The notes: generated from the sequence alone by a model not told the origin. A stretch of DNA of 64,000 bases from Legionella sheltonii (GCF_026191355.1 NZ_JAPHOQ010000013.1:1-64000), one strand, 5' to 3'; positions 8,523 to 18,600 are shown, numbered from the stretch's first letter. Made by a program: numbers and translations.

Positions 8523-8557
8523 ATTATTTCCTTTAATTAGATGTATTTCAAATGCAT
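8523..8557 (-). promoter_or_regulatory. nsrR-cyd operon promoter with NsrR-like operator
   Basis: On the minus strand a -35 TTGAAA (8546-8551) is separated by 17 bp from a -10 AATAAT (8523-8528), well placed for nsrR. Covering the -35 is an interrupted palindrome at 8541-8557: ATGTATTT, one base, AAATGCAT. This closely matches the 11-1-11 NsrR operator pattern known from enteric bacteria. Occupancy would block RNA polymerase, so the site predicts NO-relieved autorepression of the whole operon. It also lies about 20 bp upstream of a divergent TTGACA. Confidence 0.7.
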
Positions 8558-8575
8558 ATTTCAGGTAACAAAAAA

Positions 8576-8616
8576 TTGACACCCCTATTATTTTTGAAGC
8601 ATATATAAGCTATAAT
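8576..8616 (+). promoter_or_regulatory. Promoter of the glycine-rich secreted protein gene
   Basis: A consensus -35 TTGACA (8576-8581) lies upstream of AT-rich -10 candidates: CATATA at 8600-8605 (18-bp spacer), or TATAAT at 8611-8616, which would need a different -35. The NsrR-like palindrome ends 19 bp upstream, so this divergent promoter may share regulation with nsrR. Confidence 0.5.
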
Positions 8617-8648
8617 TTATTATGGTCATTAGAAAATAGGGAATTATC

Positions 8649-8981
8649 ATGAGCAGAAATATTATGAATAAAATCATATGCGCTACGGTTTTTGCTCTCG
8701 GCCTATTTACTGCTGGGGCAAGTTTTGCTCACGGTGGTTGGCATGGTGGCGGTGGCTGGCATGGTGGTGGTTGGAATGGGGGCTATTACCATGGAGGTTA
8801 TTACCATGGTGGCGGTTGGCATGGTGGTTATTACGGCGGCTGGGGAGGCGGCTGGTGGGGACCTGGTGTTGTTATTGGGGTTCCTTACTATAATGATGAT
8901 TACTACTATAACGATTATTGCCAAACTGTTCGGGTATGCAATAGATACGGACATTGTTGGTTACAAGAATCCTGTTATTAA
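8649..8981 (+). CDS. His/Gly/Trp/Tyr-rich secreted protein (110 aa)
   Basis: A signal peptide (about residues 1-27, ending ASFA) is followed by imperfect repeats of HGGWHGGG, YYHGG and WGGGWWG across residues 28-70, then a Tyr/Asp-rich segment and a C-terminal part with four cysteines (CQTV, VCNR, HCWL, SCY). The ATG has AGGGA 5 nt upstream. The role is unknown; the His and aromatic density suggests metal or surface binding and the Cys set suggests disulfides after export, both inferences. Overlapping frames across the repeat are also long because of base composition, but only this frame has a signal peptide and a ribosome binding site. It is divergent from nsrR. Confidence 0.75.
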   Translation: MSRNIMNKIICATVFALGLFTAGASFAHGGWHGGGGWHGGGWNGGYYHGGYYHGGGWHGGYYGGWGGGWWGPGVVIGVPYYNDDYYYNDYCQTVRVCNRYGHCWLQESCY

Positions 8982-9014
8982 ATTAAGAGAGTGATTTTTA
9001 ACCAACAGATAGGA

Positions 9015-9052
9015 CGGTACGCGAGAAAATGATCTTGCGATCTCGTGTACCG
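9015..9052. terminator. Inverted repeat after the glycine-rich gene
   Basis: A 12-bp stem with one mismatch (9015-9026 with 9041-9052) lies 34 bp after the stop of the glycine-rich protein gene. There is no strong U-tract. It may be a terminator or a remnant of a dispersed repeat. The rest of the gap to 9265 shows no gene. Confidence 0.4.
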
Positions 9053-9265
9053 CCTGAAGACTCTGGTATGAAATTTTTTTTAATTTATTCGCAAAGAGCC
9101 AACCGACCTTATGTGAGCACCTACGATTTGCCCACCCTATGCTCCTCGAATACATTTAATATAAATCCCACTATAAAAATTCTGCATCGATAAAAAAGTT
9201 TATAGTATCTATTGGTGAAAATTGATACTATTTTGTCTTTTGTGCAGCTTGGTTTTGAGTCAATT

Positions 9266-10081
9266 ATGGATTACACATTAGAATATTTGAAACACGTGGA
9301 CTGGGAGCGTATTGCTTTTGCTGTATTTTTGATCTTTTTTGGCTATTTTCTTGCAAAGAAAATGAGCCATTTGATTGAAAAAATAATCGAAAGTAGATTT
9401 TCAAAACATCATGCCATGTTATCAAGTCGTGTGGTTTATTACGGCCTGTTTTTGCTTTTTTCAGTTTCAGCATTGCATGAACTTGGATTTAAACTGACTA
9501 TATTGTTAAGCACCGCGGGTTTGTTTACTGTAGCCTTAAGTTTTGCTTCGCAAACTGCTGCATCCAACCTCATTAGTGGAGTTTTTCTTTTATTTGAACG
9601 TCCTTTTCAAGTAGGTGATGTCATTTCTATTAAAGACATTAAAGGGACAGTAGAAACAATCGACTGGTTATCAACTAAAATCAAAACCAGTGATAACCGA
9701 TTGATCCGCATACCTAATGAAGGTTTGATTAAATCAGAAATCACCAATTTAAGTATTTACCCCCAAAAACGAGATGAGATAGTACTTCGAATTGATGCAG
9801 TACATGATGTCACCACGATTAAATCACTACTCTATAAAATTTGTGAGGAATGCAGCTACATTCTACCTAAACCCAGTACTCAAATTTTATTATCGCAGAT
9901 GATTGATAGGGGCGGTGTTGAACTGAAAATCTTGTATTGGTCAAAAAACGATTTGGCTATGGTACGCGACGAAGTCCTTTCTGCGGTTAAAACCACATTT
10001 GAACGAGAAGCAATAACTTTTGTGAATGAACGAGTGTTTATGACGCCTGTTCCCTCCTCATCCACACCACTGCCTTTATAG
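9266..10081 (+). CDS. Small-conductance mechanosensitive channel (MscS family)
   Basis: About 271 aa. Membrane helices fall near residues 15-32 and 53-75, then the pore-lining helix with Ala/Gly-rich LLSTAGLFTVALSFASQT leading into NLISGVFLLFERPFQVGD, the MscS pore and beta-domain junction. The cytoplasmic part includes GTVETIDWLSTKIKTSDN and IPNEGL, also typical. These channels open under membrane tension to release solutes on hypo-osmotic shock. The start is uncertain: TTG at 9212 or GTG at 9215 would add up to 18 residues, but no site there has a good ribosome binding site, and ATG 9266 gives the normal family beginning. It appears to be monocistronic. Confidence 0.85.
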   Translation: MDYTLEYLKHVDWERIAFAVFLIFFGYFLAKKMSHLIEKIIESRFSKHHAMLSSRVVYYGLFLLFSVSALHELGFKLTILLSTAGLFTVALSFASQTAASNLISGVFLLFERPFQVGDVISIKDIKGTVETIDWLSTKIKTSDNRLIRIPNEGLIKSEITNLSIYPQKRDEIVLRIDAVHDVTTIKSLLYKICEECSYILPKPSTQILLSQMIDRGGVELKILYWSKNDLAMVRDEVLSAVKTTFEREAITFVNERVFMTPVPSSSTPLPL

Positions 10082-10371
10082 GATCTATTTACTCCATTAA
10101 ATTAAAAATGCTTTGATTATATGTGCTCCGAAACGCTTCATATATGCCGGGTTTTGGTGTTCTCAAATCAGAGCACTTTGACTTAAACCTGAGAACTGTA
10201 AAACGGACTCTTGGCTGAGTGAAACGAACTGGAATCATGATCACTTATGCTTTGATCTTTTTTGGGGCATGGCTTGTTTTATTTTGCCTAAATTACAAAT
10301 CCGAAGCCACTTGCGAGTCACGCATACTAGGTGTATGTTGAATATGAAGGGATTGTAAGTTGGGAGTTGAA
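10082..10371. other. Intergenic stretch with no supported gene
   Basis: About 290 bp between the MscS gene and the next small gene. A 34-codon reading frame starting at the ATG near 10238 encodes a hydrophobic N-terminus, but it has no convincing ribosome binding site and I do not call it a gene. No repeat of the three families was seen here. Confidence 0.5.
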
Positions 10372-10599
10372 ATGGAATCAACGATCGAAATTATTGGCTA
10401 TATTGCCTGCTGTTTGGTTTTGGCGACTTTTTATGTCAAAAAGATTTTGACATTGCGTCTTGTTGCAATCTGCTCTAACGTAGCATTTATTCTTTATGCT
10501 CTTGGTAGCACACTTTATCCGATTTTTGTTCTGCATTCTTTGTTATTACCTTTGAACTTATATCGGATTTTTGAAATCAAGAGAGGCTCATCGCGTTAA
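10372..10599 (+). CDS. Small inner-membrane protein (75 aa)
   Basis: Starts at an ATG with GGGAG 6 nt upstream; an in-frame TTG four codons earlier is less likely. Three hydrophobic segments (about residues 5-22, 28-45 and 48-66) are separated by short basic loops (YVKKI, LRL), giving a compact three-helix protein ending in a basic tail. This arrangement, with RLVAICSNVAFILYALG in the middle, recalls the small membrane domain found alone or at the N-terminus of some proteobacterial cyclic-nucleotide-binding regulators, but I cannot assign a function. Confidence 0.6.
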   Translation: MESTIEIIGYIACCLVLATFYVKKILTLRLVAICSNVAFILYALGSTLYPIFVLHSLLLPLNLYRIFEIKRGSSR

Positions 10600-10759
10600 T
10601 TCTTTTGTCAGTGGATGCGTTAGTTCCTCTTAAAAAAGTAGAATTTATTCAAATAAATGGTTAAGAAAATGTAAATAATAGTTGCAGGAATCAAAAGAGA
10701 GATGAGCCATTTGTTATTATGAAGACTTGGATCATTATGACAATGATCGCTGGAGAAAT

Positions 10760-11398
10760 ATGCCTTATTTAAAATACTCAGATAGTAGCAAATTCATAAT
10801 TGAAGCCCTATCTCTTGAACCAAACCGTATAGGAATGAAAAAACAGGATGCTGCCCAAAGCAGGCCATTGGATCTCATATCAAATGAGGAATTAACTGCA
10901 CCAGATAAAACAGCAATTGACTTATTTGATTTGGAAGAAATGATGGAGTTTTTGTTATTTAGCGAGGACTTGGGACAAAATGCTATCACCATCCGTCCTA
11001 AGCCTAGTCTTTTATTATATCAAGAAAAAGATGTCCAGGATATTGTGCGGCTTCTAAAACTGCTTTTCGAGCAATTTAAAATTACTTTGGAAAAAAAGGG
11101 CGTACCAGTAGACAATTTCACGGTAACTCTTAATAAAAATGAACTTGTTGTGTGCAATAATTTTATTAAGGCACTGATCAGTAATCACTTATTTCCTAAA
11201 ACAAATATCCCAAATCAACAACTCGAAAATCAGCCCCCTCGTTTAACTCCTTTTACTACAAAGCCGTCACCATCGGTCCGTAAAGATAAGGAAGAAAAAG
11301 AAGTTGAAGAGACTGGGGTGGAATATGTATCAGACGAAGTAAGTCGATTTAATCCATCTCCTTTTTCGTTGACTAAATTTTTTGGTTGGGATTCCTAG
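10760..11398 (+). CDS. Hypothetical soluble protein (212 aa)
   Basis: The frame extends upstream to a TTG at 10727, but the ATG at 10760 has GGAG 5 nt upstream and is preferred. The first 140 residues are mixed alpha/beta with an acidic helix (LFDLEEMMEFLLFSEDL) and a helix pair around DIVRLLKLLFEQFKITLEKKG. Residues from about 160 are proline-rich and then a charged Lys/Glu block, and the protein ends SLTKFFGWDS. There is no signal peptide or membrane helix. I recognise no family. A low-complexity charged tail is compatible with, but does not prove, secretion by Dot/Icm. Confidence 0.6.
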   Translation: MPYLKYSDSSKFIIEALSLEPNRIGMKKQDAAQSRPLDLISNEELTAPDKTAIDLFDLEEMMEFLLFSEDLGQNAITIRPKPSLLLYQEKDVQDIVRLLKLLFEQFKITLEKKGVPVDNFTVTLNKNELVVCNNFIKALISNHLFPKTNIPNQQLENQPPRLTPFTTKPSPSVRKDKEEKEVEETGVEYVSDEVSRFNPSPFSLTKFFGWDS

Positions 11399-11419
11399 TC
11401 TAAGTGTAGATAAGTAGTT

Positions 11420-11466
11420 CTCTCATCCGCCCTTAAGGGCACCTTCTCCCCTTGAGGAGAAGGGAA
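11420..11466 (+). repeat. Dispersed palindromic repeat, family R1
   Basis: The element contains two hairpins: CCCTTAAGGG, and CTTCTCC paired with GGAGAAG. Near-identical units lie at 48091-48138 (same orientation) and 61307-61351 (inverted). All are in short gaps between genes, here between the stops of the hypothetical gene (plus) and ada (minus), so it may also act as a bidirectional transcript end. Confidence 0.75.
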
Positions 11467-11514
11467 ATAATGGGGATAGTCTACTTCGATGCAGCGAACT
11501 TCTCTGTGATTGAA

Positions 11515-12564
11515 TTATTTATTTCTCTTTTCATGCTCAAGTAACCATTTTTTACGTGCGATCCCACCACCATAGCCTCCTAGATCACCGCTGGAATTAA
11601 TGATTCGATGGCAAGGAACAATAATTGCAAGTGAGTTTGCACCATTTGCATTGGCTACAGCCCTGTATGCGGTGGGTTTATCTAATGCTTGTGCTTGTTC
11701 CGCATAACTTCGCGTTTCTCCATAGGGAATAAGCGTCAAAGCATGCCAGGCCATTTTTTGAAAAGAACTACCTAGCAGATGGGTTGGGGTATTGAATACT
11801 TTTAAATTTCCAGAAAAATAAGCTTTGAGCTCTTCTTCAATAGAATGGAGTGGGGGCGCCTCTCCCGGGATAATAGCGGCGTTCATTTTTTTTCTCAGAC
11901 GTTCCACTTCGCGTTCTAGTCCTCTTCTATCGACGAATTCCAAAAGATATAAAGCCTCTTCATCCGATACTGCAAGCATTGGTCCTAAAGGTGAGTCAAA
12001 CCAAGAAGCTTTTAAAACAATATGATGCTTGTCTAATTGTGAAGGGGCTGCACCCATAATTTTAGAAAAGGCATCACGAAAACCACTACTGGATTCATAT
12101 CCCATATTAACTTGCGCTTCAATCACTATTTTACCCTCTCGAATTTGTTTCATGGCAATACCCATTCTTCTTGCACGTGCATAAGCAACAAAGGTTATTC
12201 CAAAGCGTTTTTTAAATTGTCTACGTACAGTTGATGTATCAACTCCTAACTCTATAAAGTCTTTGTCTTTCCATCTCTTTTCAGGATTGGCCTCTACCGC
12301 CGCAACTAACTTTTGAATTAAATGCGAAGCCTGATTAGGATAGGACAACGGTTGGCAGCGCGCACAGGGTCTATATGAAGCAAGAAGTGCCTCTTGCACC
12401 GTATGAAAAAATTCACAATTTTCAAATTTAGGTTTTTTTGCGGGACAAGTTGGTCGACAAAATATGCCAGTCGATTTAACTCCTACAAAAAATATGCCTT
12501 CATATTTAGAATTTTTAGCAAGTAATGCTTGGTAATATTCATTCTTTACCGAATTAGATAACAT
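11515..12564 (-). CDS. ada: Bifunctional Ada: methylation-responsive activator and O6-methylguanine-DNA methyltransferase
   Basis: A full-length 349-aa Ada. The N-terminal zinc domain has all four cysteines, C36-x3-C40 (FCRPTC) and C67-x2-C70 (CARC); the first of these is the usual acceptor of methyl groups from phosphotriesters. An AraC-type helix-turn-helix spans about residues 80-180 (DTSTVRRQFKKRFG; GYESSSGFRDAF). The C-terminal methyltransferase contains the PCHR active site with acceptor Cys318. The protein repairs alkylated DNA by self-methylation and then activates repair genes. The start ATG has only a weak ribosome binding site. It stands alone on the minus strand. Confidence 0.93.
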   Translation of the reverse strand: MLSNSVKNEYYQALLAKNSKYEGIFFVGVKSTGIFCRPTCPAKKPKFENCEFFHTVQEALLASYRPCARCQPLSYPNQASHLIQKLVAAVEANPEKRWKDKDFIELGVDTSTVRRQFKKRFGITFVAYARARRMGIAMKQIREGKIVIEAQVNMGYESSSGFRDAFSKIMGAAPSQLDKHHIVLKASWFDSPLGPMLAVSDEEALYLLEFVDRRGLEREVERLRKKMNAAIIPGEAPPLHSIEEELKAYFSGNLKVFNTPTHLLGSSFQKMAWHALTLIPYGETRSYAEQAQALDKPTAYRAVANANGANSLAIIVPCHRIINSSGDLGGYGGGIARKKWLLEHEKRNK

Positions 12565-12735
12565 GGATCGCTCAAATCAGTTGTTTCATTTCTTACTATA
12601 GCTTTTTTTAAAAAAAGTGCGGCCGAAATTCAGGCATTGAATTAGATGGAAATGACATGATACCACGATATGATATTGACTGATTATTCGCAAGTTCAGG
12701 GTTTTCTGTCATGGAGGTGTTTGGCTCAAATTCAC

Positions 12736-12771
12736 TGTAGGTTGGGCCTTGGCGCAACAAAAGCCTAACTT
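12736..12771. repeat. Dispersed repeat, family R3 (degenerate copy)
   Basis: TGTAGGTTGGGCC starts here and is followed by an imperfect complementary arm. The same core forms a perfect hairpin at 30816-30843. This copy lies between ada and the 3' end of comEC. Confidence 0.5.
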
Positions 12772-12780
12772 AGCGGGTTG

Positions 12781-15105
12781 CTACACCTTTTTAAGACCGC
12801 TAAAACAAATCGGGCTTTTAATTTCTCCTTGAACAGGCAAGGTGATTTGTGTCATGCCACAATGGTCCGTTCTATAAAAGGGAATATTCAAGGATTTCAT
12901 CCGTGCTAATGTTTTAGCATGTGGAAAATGAAAGCGATTGTCAAAACCTAAAGAAGCTATTGCATAACGGGGAGCAACCTCGAGTAAAAATCGATAAGAA
13001 GAGGAGGTTTTACTCCCATGATGAGGAACAATTAAAACATCAGATGCGAGTTCGCCTCCATAAGTTCTTATTAAATAATCTTCGGCTATCTTTTCGATGT
13101 CTCCGGTTAAGAGTACTTTTCCAGCTGCTGTACTTATTTGTAAAATACAAGAATTGTTATTTTTATTTTTAAAATGAGTGGTGATGGGCAAAAAACGAAA
13201 ATATACGTTATCCCATCTCCATGGCGGGTAATCATGACATCGCACCCCATGATTATTATAATAAAAAGGCTCATTTACTAATCGTTGCGCTACGAGGACC
13301 CCTTTCTCCAGCGAGTTAAGGCCGCCCCGGTGATCTTTATCTGGATGGCTAATAACTACAGCATCAATTTTATTGACTCTTAAAGTTTTAAGATAAGGCA
13401 AGATCACCATTTTTCCTAAATCATTTCCTTGGAAAAATCGATCTCCGGTATCGTAGATCAGAATATGATTTTGAGTCCTTACGACGACTGCCAGTCCTTG
13501 ACCAACATCTAAAACATCAATCACTGCTTCTCCTGGGGAGCGTAGCGTTTGATGTGGAAAAAGGGCGAGTAGAACCCACAGTGGTGCAATCCATTGAAAG
13601 GGCTTAATTGGTAATAAAACCCACATCAACAGTACTCCCATCAGAATAATAGCCCATTCCATACCTTGAATGGATCCATTGATATTAATGCTTGCTAAAT
13701 GCTCAATTAAATTTAATCCTTTAAATAATAAGGCAATCAGTAAGGCCAAAAATTTCATCAATAAACCAGCAAAACTCCAGGAACAGAATGTCATGGTGAT
13801 TAATGCTAAGGGGACAATCAGTAGACCAACTAAAGGAATAGCAAATAAGTTCGCAATAAATCCATTTATGGAGCCATAAGCATACCAGTATAGGGTTAAA
13901 GGCATGAGGCCAATCAAACAACTTAATTGTATGGCTAAACTTGCTTTATAACCTTTTAATCTCCAGCGTTGTTGCGTTAAAAGCAAACAAGCAACTGCAA
14001 TGAAGGAAAAATAAAATCCTTGCATGAATACTGCATGAGGCTCAATACATAAAACCCCAAACAAAGCATAACGCCAGACTTGCCAGCTAGAAAAGCGCAA
14101 TTTTCCTAAGCGATAGAGCGTATAAAAGAAACAACCGATTAATGCCCTTTGTACCGGTGGGGCAAATCCCGCTAAAAACGCATAACATACAGCAGCTAAG
14201 AGACCCATAATGCAGGCTACGTAGGGGGCAGGAATCAATAAGCAGCATCGCGCACTTTTACGCCATAACCAGCGAACCAGCCAATAAATCATCCCCGATA
14301 TCAATGCAATATGCTCTCCAGAGATTCCAAAAAGATGAGTTGTCCCTGTGCGCCTAAATAAATCCCAATTTTCTTGGCTAATATGGCTTGTTAAATTTAA
14401 AGTTAAGGCTTCAACAACACCTGCTGTGGATTGATCTGGGGCTAATTGGGTGATTTGAGTGCTTAAATATTCACGTAATCGAAGCCAACTAAAATTAGAA
14501 GGTGATTCAGTAAGCAGTTTATTTTCTTGGGGAAGAATATAACCGGTCCAAAAGATATGCCGTGCTGCAAGTGAGCTCACGTAATCCATGCTTCCAGGAT
14601 TAAGATAATTGCGTGGCCTTTTCAATTTGACTGTGAACCGCCATCGTTGTCCTGAATGTAACTTGGGGGCATTTTTATACCAGGATAATTGAATTAAACC
14701 TTGTGCAGGAAGATGATCGTATTGTTCAAGAGCTAATAAAAATTGAGTTTTGGTAAAATCTTGGGTAGGAATAGATGCAATGGTCCCTTCTATTGTAACC
14801 TTGGGTATTACTTCAATAGATCTATTTTGAAAGGCAGAGAACCACTGCGTTATTGGTAGGATGCTCAAATCTTCATGTACTGATGCGTACACTACGGTCC
14901 CGTGCTTCGAAAGAGGATTAATAGTTGCTATTCCTTTGGGTAAAGCCAAAGATTGGTGCAGCAAAGCGAACACGATCCCTAAAATAAAAAAAACAATTAT
15001 TGGATATTTGGGACTGAGGCAAAAAATCAGTAAGTTGATTAGGGGTAAGAAGTAATTTGAGGTGTATAGATAGAGAATGCCTAGAAAAAAGCAAAAAATT
15101 TCCAT
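12781..15105 (-). CDS. comEC: Competence DNA-uptake channel ComEC/Rec2
   Basis: A 774-aa polytopic protein of normal ComEC length. The N-terminal part has hydrophobic helices and an OB-like segment (GTIASIPTQDFTKTQFLLAL). The central competence domain contains FGISGEHIALISG and the helix-rich core typical of the family. The C-terminal metallo-beta-lactamase-like domain starts at DVGQGLAVVV and carries SHPDKDHRGG and the later GDIEKIAE and PHHGSK motifs. It forms the inner-membrane pore that imports single-stranded DNA during transformation. It lies 149 bp downstream of pilE on the same strand, so the DNA channel adjoins the genes for the pilus tip. Confidence 0.92.
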   Translation of the reverse strand: MEIFCFFLGILYLYTSNYFLPLINLLIFCLSPKYPIIVFFILGIVFALLHQSLALPKGIATINPLSKHGTVVYASVHEDLSILPITQWFSAFQNRSIEVIPKVTIEGTIASIPTQDFTKTQFLLALEQYDHLPAQGLIQLSWYKNAPKLHSGQRWRFTVKLKRPRNYLNPGSMDYVSSLAARHIFWTGYILPQENKLLTESPSNFSWLRLREYLSTQITQLAPDQSTAGVVEALTLNLTSHISQENWDLFRRTGTTHLFGISGEHIALISGMIYWLVRWLWRKSARCCLLIPAPYVACIMGLLAAVCYAFLAGFAPPVQRALIGCFFYTLYRLGKLRFSSWQVWRYALFGVLCIEPHAVFMQGFYFSFIAVACLLLTQQRWRLKGYKASLAIQLSCLIGLMPLTLYWYAYGSINGFIANLFAIPLVGLLIVPLALITMTFCSWSFAGLLMKFLALLIALLFKGLNLIEHLASININGSIQGMEWAIILMGVLLMWVLLPIKPFQWIAPLWVLLALFPHQTLRSPGEAVIDVLDVGQGLAVVVRTQNHILIYDTGDRFFQGNDLGKMVILPYLKTLRVNKIDAVVISHPDKDHRGGLNSLEKGVLVAQRLVNEPFYYNNHGVRCHDYPPWRWDNVYFRFLPITTHFKNKNNNSCILQISTAAGKVLLTGDIEKIAEDYLIRTYGGELASDVLIVPHHGSKTSSSYRFLLEVAPRYAIASLGFDNRFHFPHAKTLARMKSLNIPFYRTDHCGMTQITLPVQGEIKSPICFSGLKKV

Positions 15106-15254
15106 TTCATTTTAAGTTGGACTTTCCGTTGAGATGGATAGTAGAGAATTGGTTTTTATTTGTAAAGTAAATTTTTTGGAACTTTTTTTCCGCCGGGGAT
15201 AATGTAGCTGTTACTTTTTATTAGGATAACCACCTCTATACCTATCATAAGAAT

Positions 15255-15677
15255 TTAAGTGGGATTCCAACAAATAGTTTGCGCTGTTCCTGATGAATCT
15301 ACAGCAGTTTTTGTGTTGGCCTGATCTACAGTCATACTGGCACAGGTCGTATCTTCAGTTTGACTGCCTATGGGGGTTGCGGTCAGTGTGTAGGATGTTG
15401 GACCTAAATTCGTTAGGGTAATACTGTAAAAGCCTTGTGCGGATCTTTGTGGAAAGGTGGGTAAGGAACCACAAGCCGCATTATAGGAAAAATTTTGAGA
15501 ATAACAGCGTTCAAGTGTGATCTGATCTTGTGCTAAGGTAGCTATCGCATCAGAACGACGTGATTTCAGCAAGAAACTTACGTAATAAGGATAAGCGATT
15601 GTAGCCAGTATGGCCATAATAAGGATGGCCATCATTAATTCGATTAAGGTGAAGCCTTGTCTTCGTGTTTGATTCAT
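15255..15677 (-). CDS. pilE: Type IV minor pilin PilE
   Basis: A 140-aa prepilin with a short basic leader, cleavage site QG/FTLIELMM and Glu5 of the mature protein. The hydrophobic helix (ILIMAILATIAYPYYVSFLL) is followed by KSRRSDAIATLAQDQITLERCYS, typical of PilE-like minor pilins, and a small C-terminal domain with four cysteines in two likely disulfides. It is the last gene of the minor-pilin operon, 10 bp after pilY1. It is expected to prime pilus assembly in complex with the other minor pilins and PilY1. Confidence 0.9.
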   Translation of the reverse strand: MNQTRRQGFTLIELMMAILIMAILATIAYPYYVSFLLKSRRSDAIATLAQDQITLERCYSQNFSYNAACGSLPTFPQRSAQGFYSITLTNLGPTSYTLTATPIGSQTEDTTCASMTVDQANTKTAVDSSGTAQTICWNPT

Positions 15678-15687
15678 TTTTGTATCC

Positions 15688-18600
15688 TTATTGCAGTTGC
15701 CACCACCCTGTTTTTCTTTGGGAAGTATTCGGGTTCAATATAGTCGATTGACTGCCATTAGCTTGGGTAATGAGCAGAACGACATAATTATTTTGATTCG
15801 CTACAACAGTTGGTGCATTTGCAAAGTTATTGGATAATTGAATGCCTACAACCCCAGAGTATAAATATTGATTATTGGGCGAGCCACTGGCACTAACACC
15901 AGTAATTTGCGGATTAGGGAATGATCCACCTGTCTTGAAATTCAGTTCAAGCAGCATGGAGGAAAAGCTGGTACCGCACGATTGTGGTGGGGTGTTTAAC
16001 GTGCTGATAAAGGCCCCATTGAATAGGGTGGGATTGGTAACAATACGTTGTCCTGAGGTAATCATATCAGTATACCATCCAAATTGATTATTCCAGTTCA
16101 CTGGAGTGGATGATGCTGTAACCACAGGGACTGATAAACCCGAAGTTGACGTCGAAACTAAATTCAGGGTTTGTTGTTGAAGATTAGTCCGTGTATAAGT
16201 AACACTTGATTGCGGTTTATCCAAGACACCATAAATTGTTTGTGTTTGGGTATTGAGCAGATCAGCGGTCTGGAGTAGTTGTCCAGTACCAAACATAACG
16301 AACAATCCGGGGATGCGTGGGTAATTGGGATTAAGGGTTACTACCGGTGCTGTAGTAATGGATTGGGCTGTACCGGAAGAGTTTTTTGCTTGAAACAACA
16401 AGCGCACAGTCCAATTGGCAGGATTCGGATCGCTTACATTGACAGACCACATATTCCCTTGTAAATCTCCTGCATAAACATTAGTAATGGGTACTCCTTG
16501 AAAGCCATTCAGGTTGGCCACTGCGACTGAGGATAACCCTTGCGGCGTTGCAGTGCTGCATGAACCCGGCACCGCATTACAAAGATTGATCTTTCTAATT
16601 AGTGCGCCTGTTTGTGGATTGATCGCATACAGTATTGCCGTATTATTTGGATTATTGTAACCATTGCCAAAAAAGACCGCAAAAGTAGCAGGGGTTGCAC
16701 TGCTCGAACCAATTTGAGCGATTTGAGGTTGGCTATAGCCTAAACCCATATCCGTGTCAGTGAATTCCCAAAGTACCTTTTGTGCCAAATTGCTTTCACT
16801 CACAAAATTGATAGGATTAGTAATATCCAATCCAAAAATACTGTTGCCGCCTCCATTTTCACTGCTAACCAGCACAGTATGCCAGCTGCTATCGGAAAAT
16901 TGCACATCTGCTGATTGAGGTGAGCCATCCACATAAAAACGATGACTTAAGTTGTAAAGAGGACTAGTAAGATAAACAAGATTATTAAATACTCCATTAG
17001 GAATAAAAGCAAATACCTCCTGACCATTCACGGCATTAAATGCATGTAACATCCCATCGTTTGCCCCAACATACACCATTGGCGTACGATTCGCTTGTGC
17101 TTGGGCAAAGGAAAGATAGCTTGAACTGGTATAAGGTGCTGATGGGGGGCCTACATATAAGACTTGGCTGTCTATGATATCACCAAGAATATGGGAGCGA
17201 TTTCTAAAGCTTCCACCATTATGGAGCTCCAGGGCTGTATTGCCACGTAAATACTGCAACCTTTGCTGGCCTAATGAATCTGAAGGTTGAAGCGCGCTTT
17301 GTTGGCTGGTGCTTATATTAGCCCATTCAAAAGGAACACCGGTATTGGTTGTAGGGTTCCAGGTTGCAATAAATCGGTTGGATGACCATCCTGAACCAGT
17401 GACTAGAGTATCGAGTAGCGGCTGGGCATTCCAGTTGGTTGCTCCTGTCGGAATACCTGTTGCTGGATTAAGGGGTAAGGCAACTAAGCTTCCAGTCCAG
17501 TCGAGATAGGGGCTATCATTGGATACAAAACTGGCCTTATATTCCACACTGTTTTTACTCAGTTGGGTAGAACTTACTGATGCCGCAGTGGTTGTATAGG
17601 AACCATTTTGAATCGAAATCATAATGGAGTTCAGGTCATTAACCAAATCGGTTGAACTGGTAGCAGGGTAATAGTTGGTGGTGCCTCCAGCGACAGCCAT
17701 TGCCGTCAGTGTAGACGCTGCCTGGGGATTTAATGAGGGGTTTACCCCAGCGCCAAGGCCTATTACATAGGTTGGAATTCCATTTTGTTTTAGTGTAGTA
17801 ATCGTACTTATTGCATCGGTTAAGGCTTGGCAATTGGTACTTTTAAGCGAACCATCAGTATTAAAGGTTGCAGTAATACCATAGCCTGTCGCAGCGGCAC
17901 TGCCTAGGGGTGGCCATAGTTTGCCACTAAGATCTTGAGTTGGAAGACCATCAGAAATCAAAATAACGTATTTTTTCTGTGGGCAACCATTGCCACTGGT
18001 AGTGCCTAATGTGGTGAGGTATGAGTTAGCTTTTGTGAGCAGACCTGCGATTGGTGATTGCACTGCTGCAGATTTAATTTCTTTGGTTGACGAGGAATTT
18101 GTCTCAGGCTGTAAATAGGGCGTAAATACACTAATGGCATTGTTGATACTCGTCTGGGTTGGCGTTGTTCCTGCACTAGTCATAGGAACCAAAACGTTTC
18201 CTGTTGTAGCAGATTGGCTGCCGTTATATCCAAAACCTCGTTGAACATAAAGCACCTGTGGGGAAAAGGGCACAAATCCCGCGTTGGTTGGGCTTGTACT
18301 AAAGCCACCAATATTAGGTAATGATTTGGAGTAAGAAATTAGCACATTGCCACTATTGTAATTGCTAATCGAAAAGTTAGGTGGATAGGGGGTCGCAGGT
18401 GAAGGCCCACTGTATGTAAGAAATACTCCTGGGAGTCCAGTGCTTGCATAAAGTACGTCATTAATGGAAGGGAAATCACTGGATGAACCAATTTGCATGT
18501 ATAAGTTAGAAGATACTACTGAAGAACCATAAAAGCTGGCAATTGAGCTGCAGTTGCTTTGAACGGTTGAGGATGCAGTAGAATAGTTGTAACAGGGGTT

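Noticed and set aside
8730..8870. Repeated GGTGGTTGGCATGG-like units resembling a repeat array
   Set aside because: The units are codons of HGG/WHGG inside a gene and have no spacers, so this is not CRISPR.
8678..8994. Long alternative frames on both strands through the glycine-rich gene
   Set aside because: They arise from the GGN/TGG-rich repeat. None has a signal peptide, ribosome binding site or sensible composition, unlike the frame at 8649.
10238..10342. 34-codon hydrophobic frame before the small membrane protein
   Set aside because: No ribosome binding site and no conserved pattern that I recognise.
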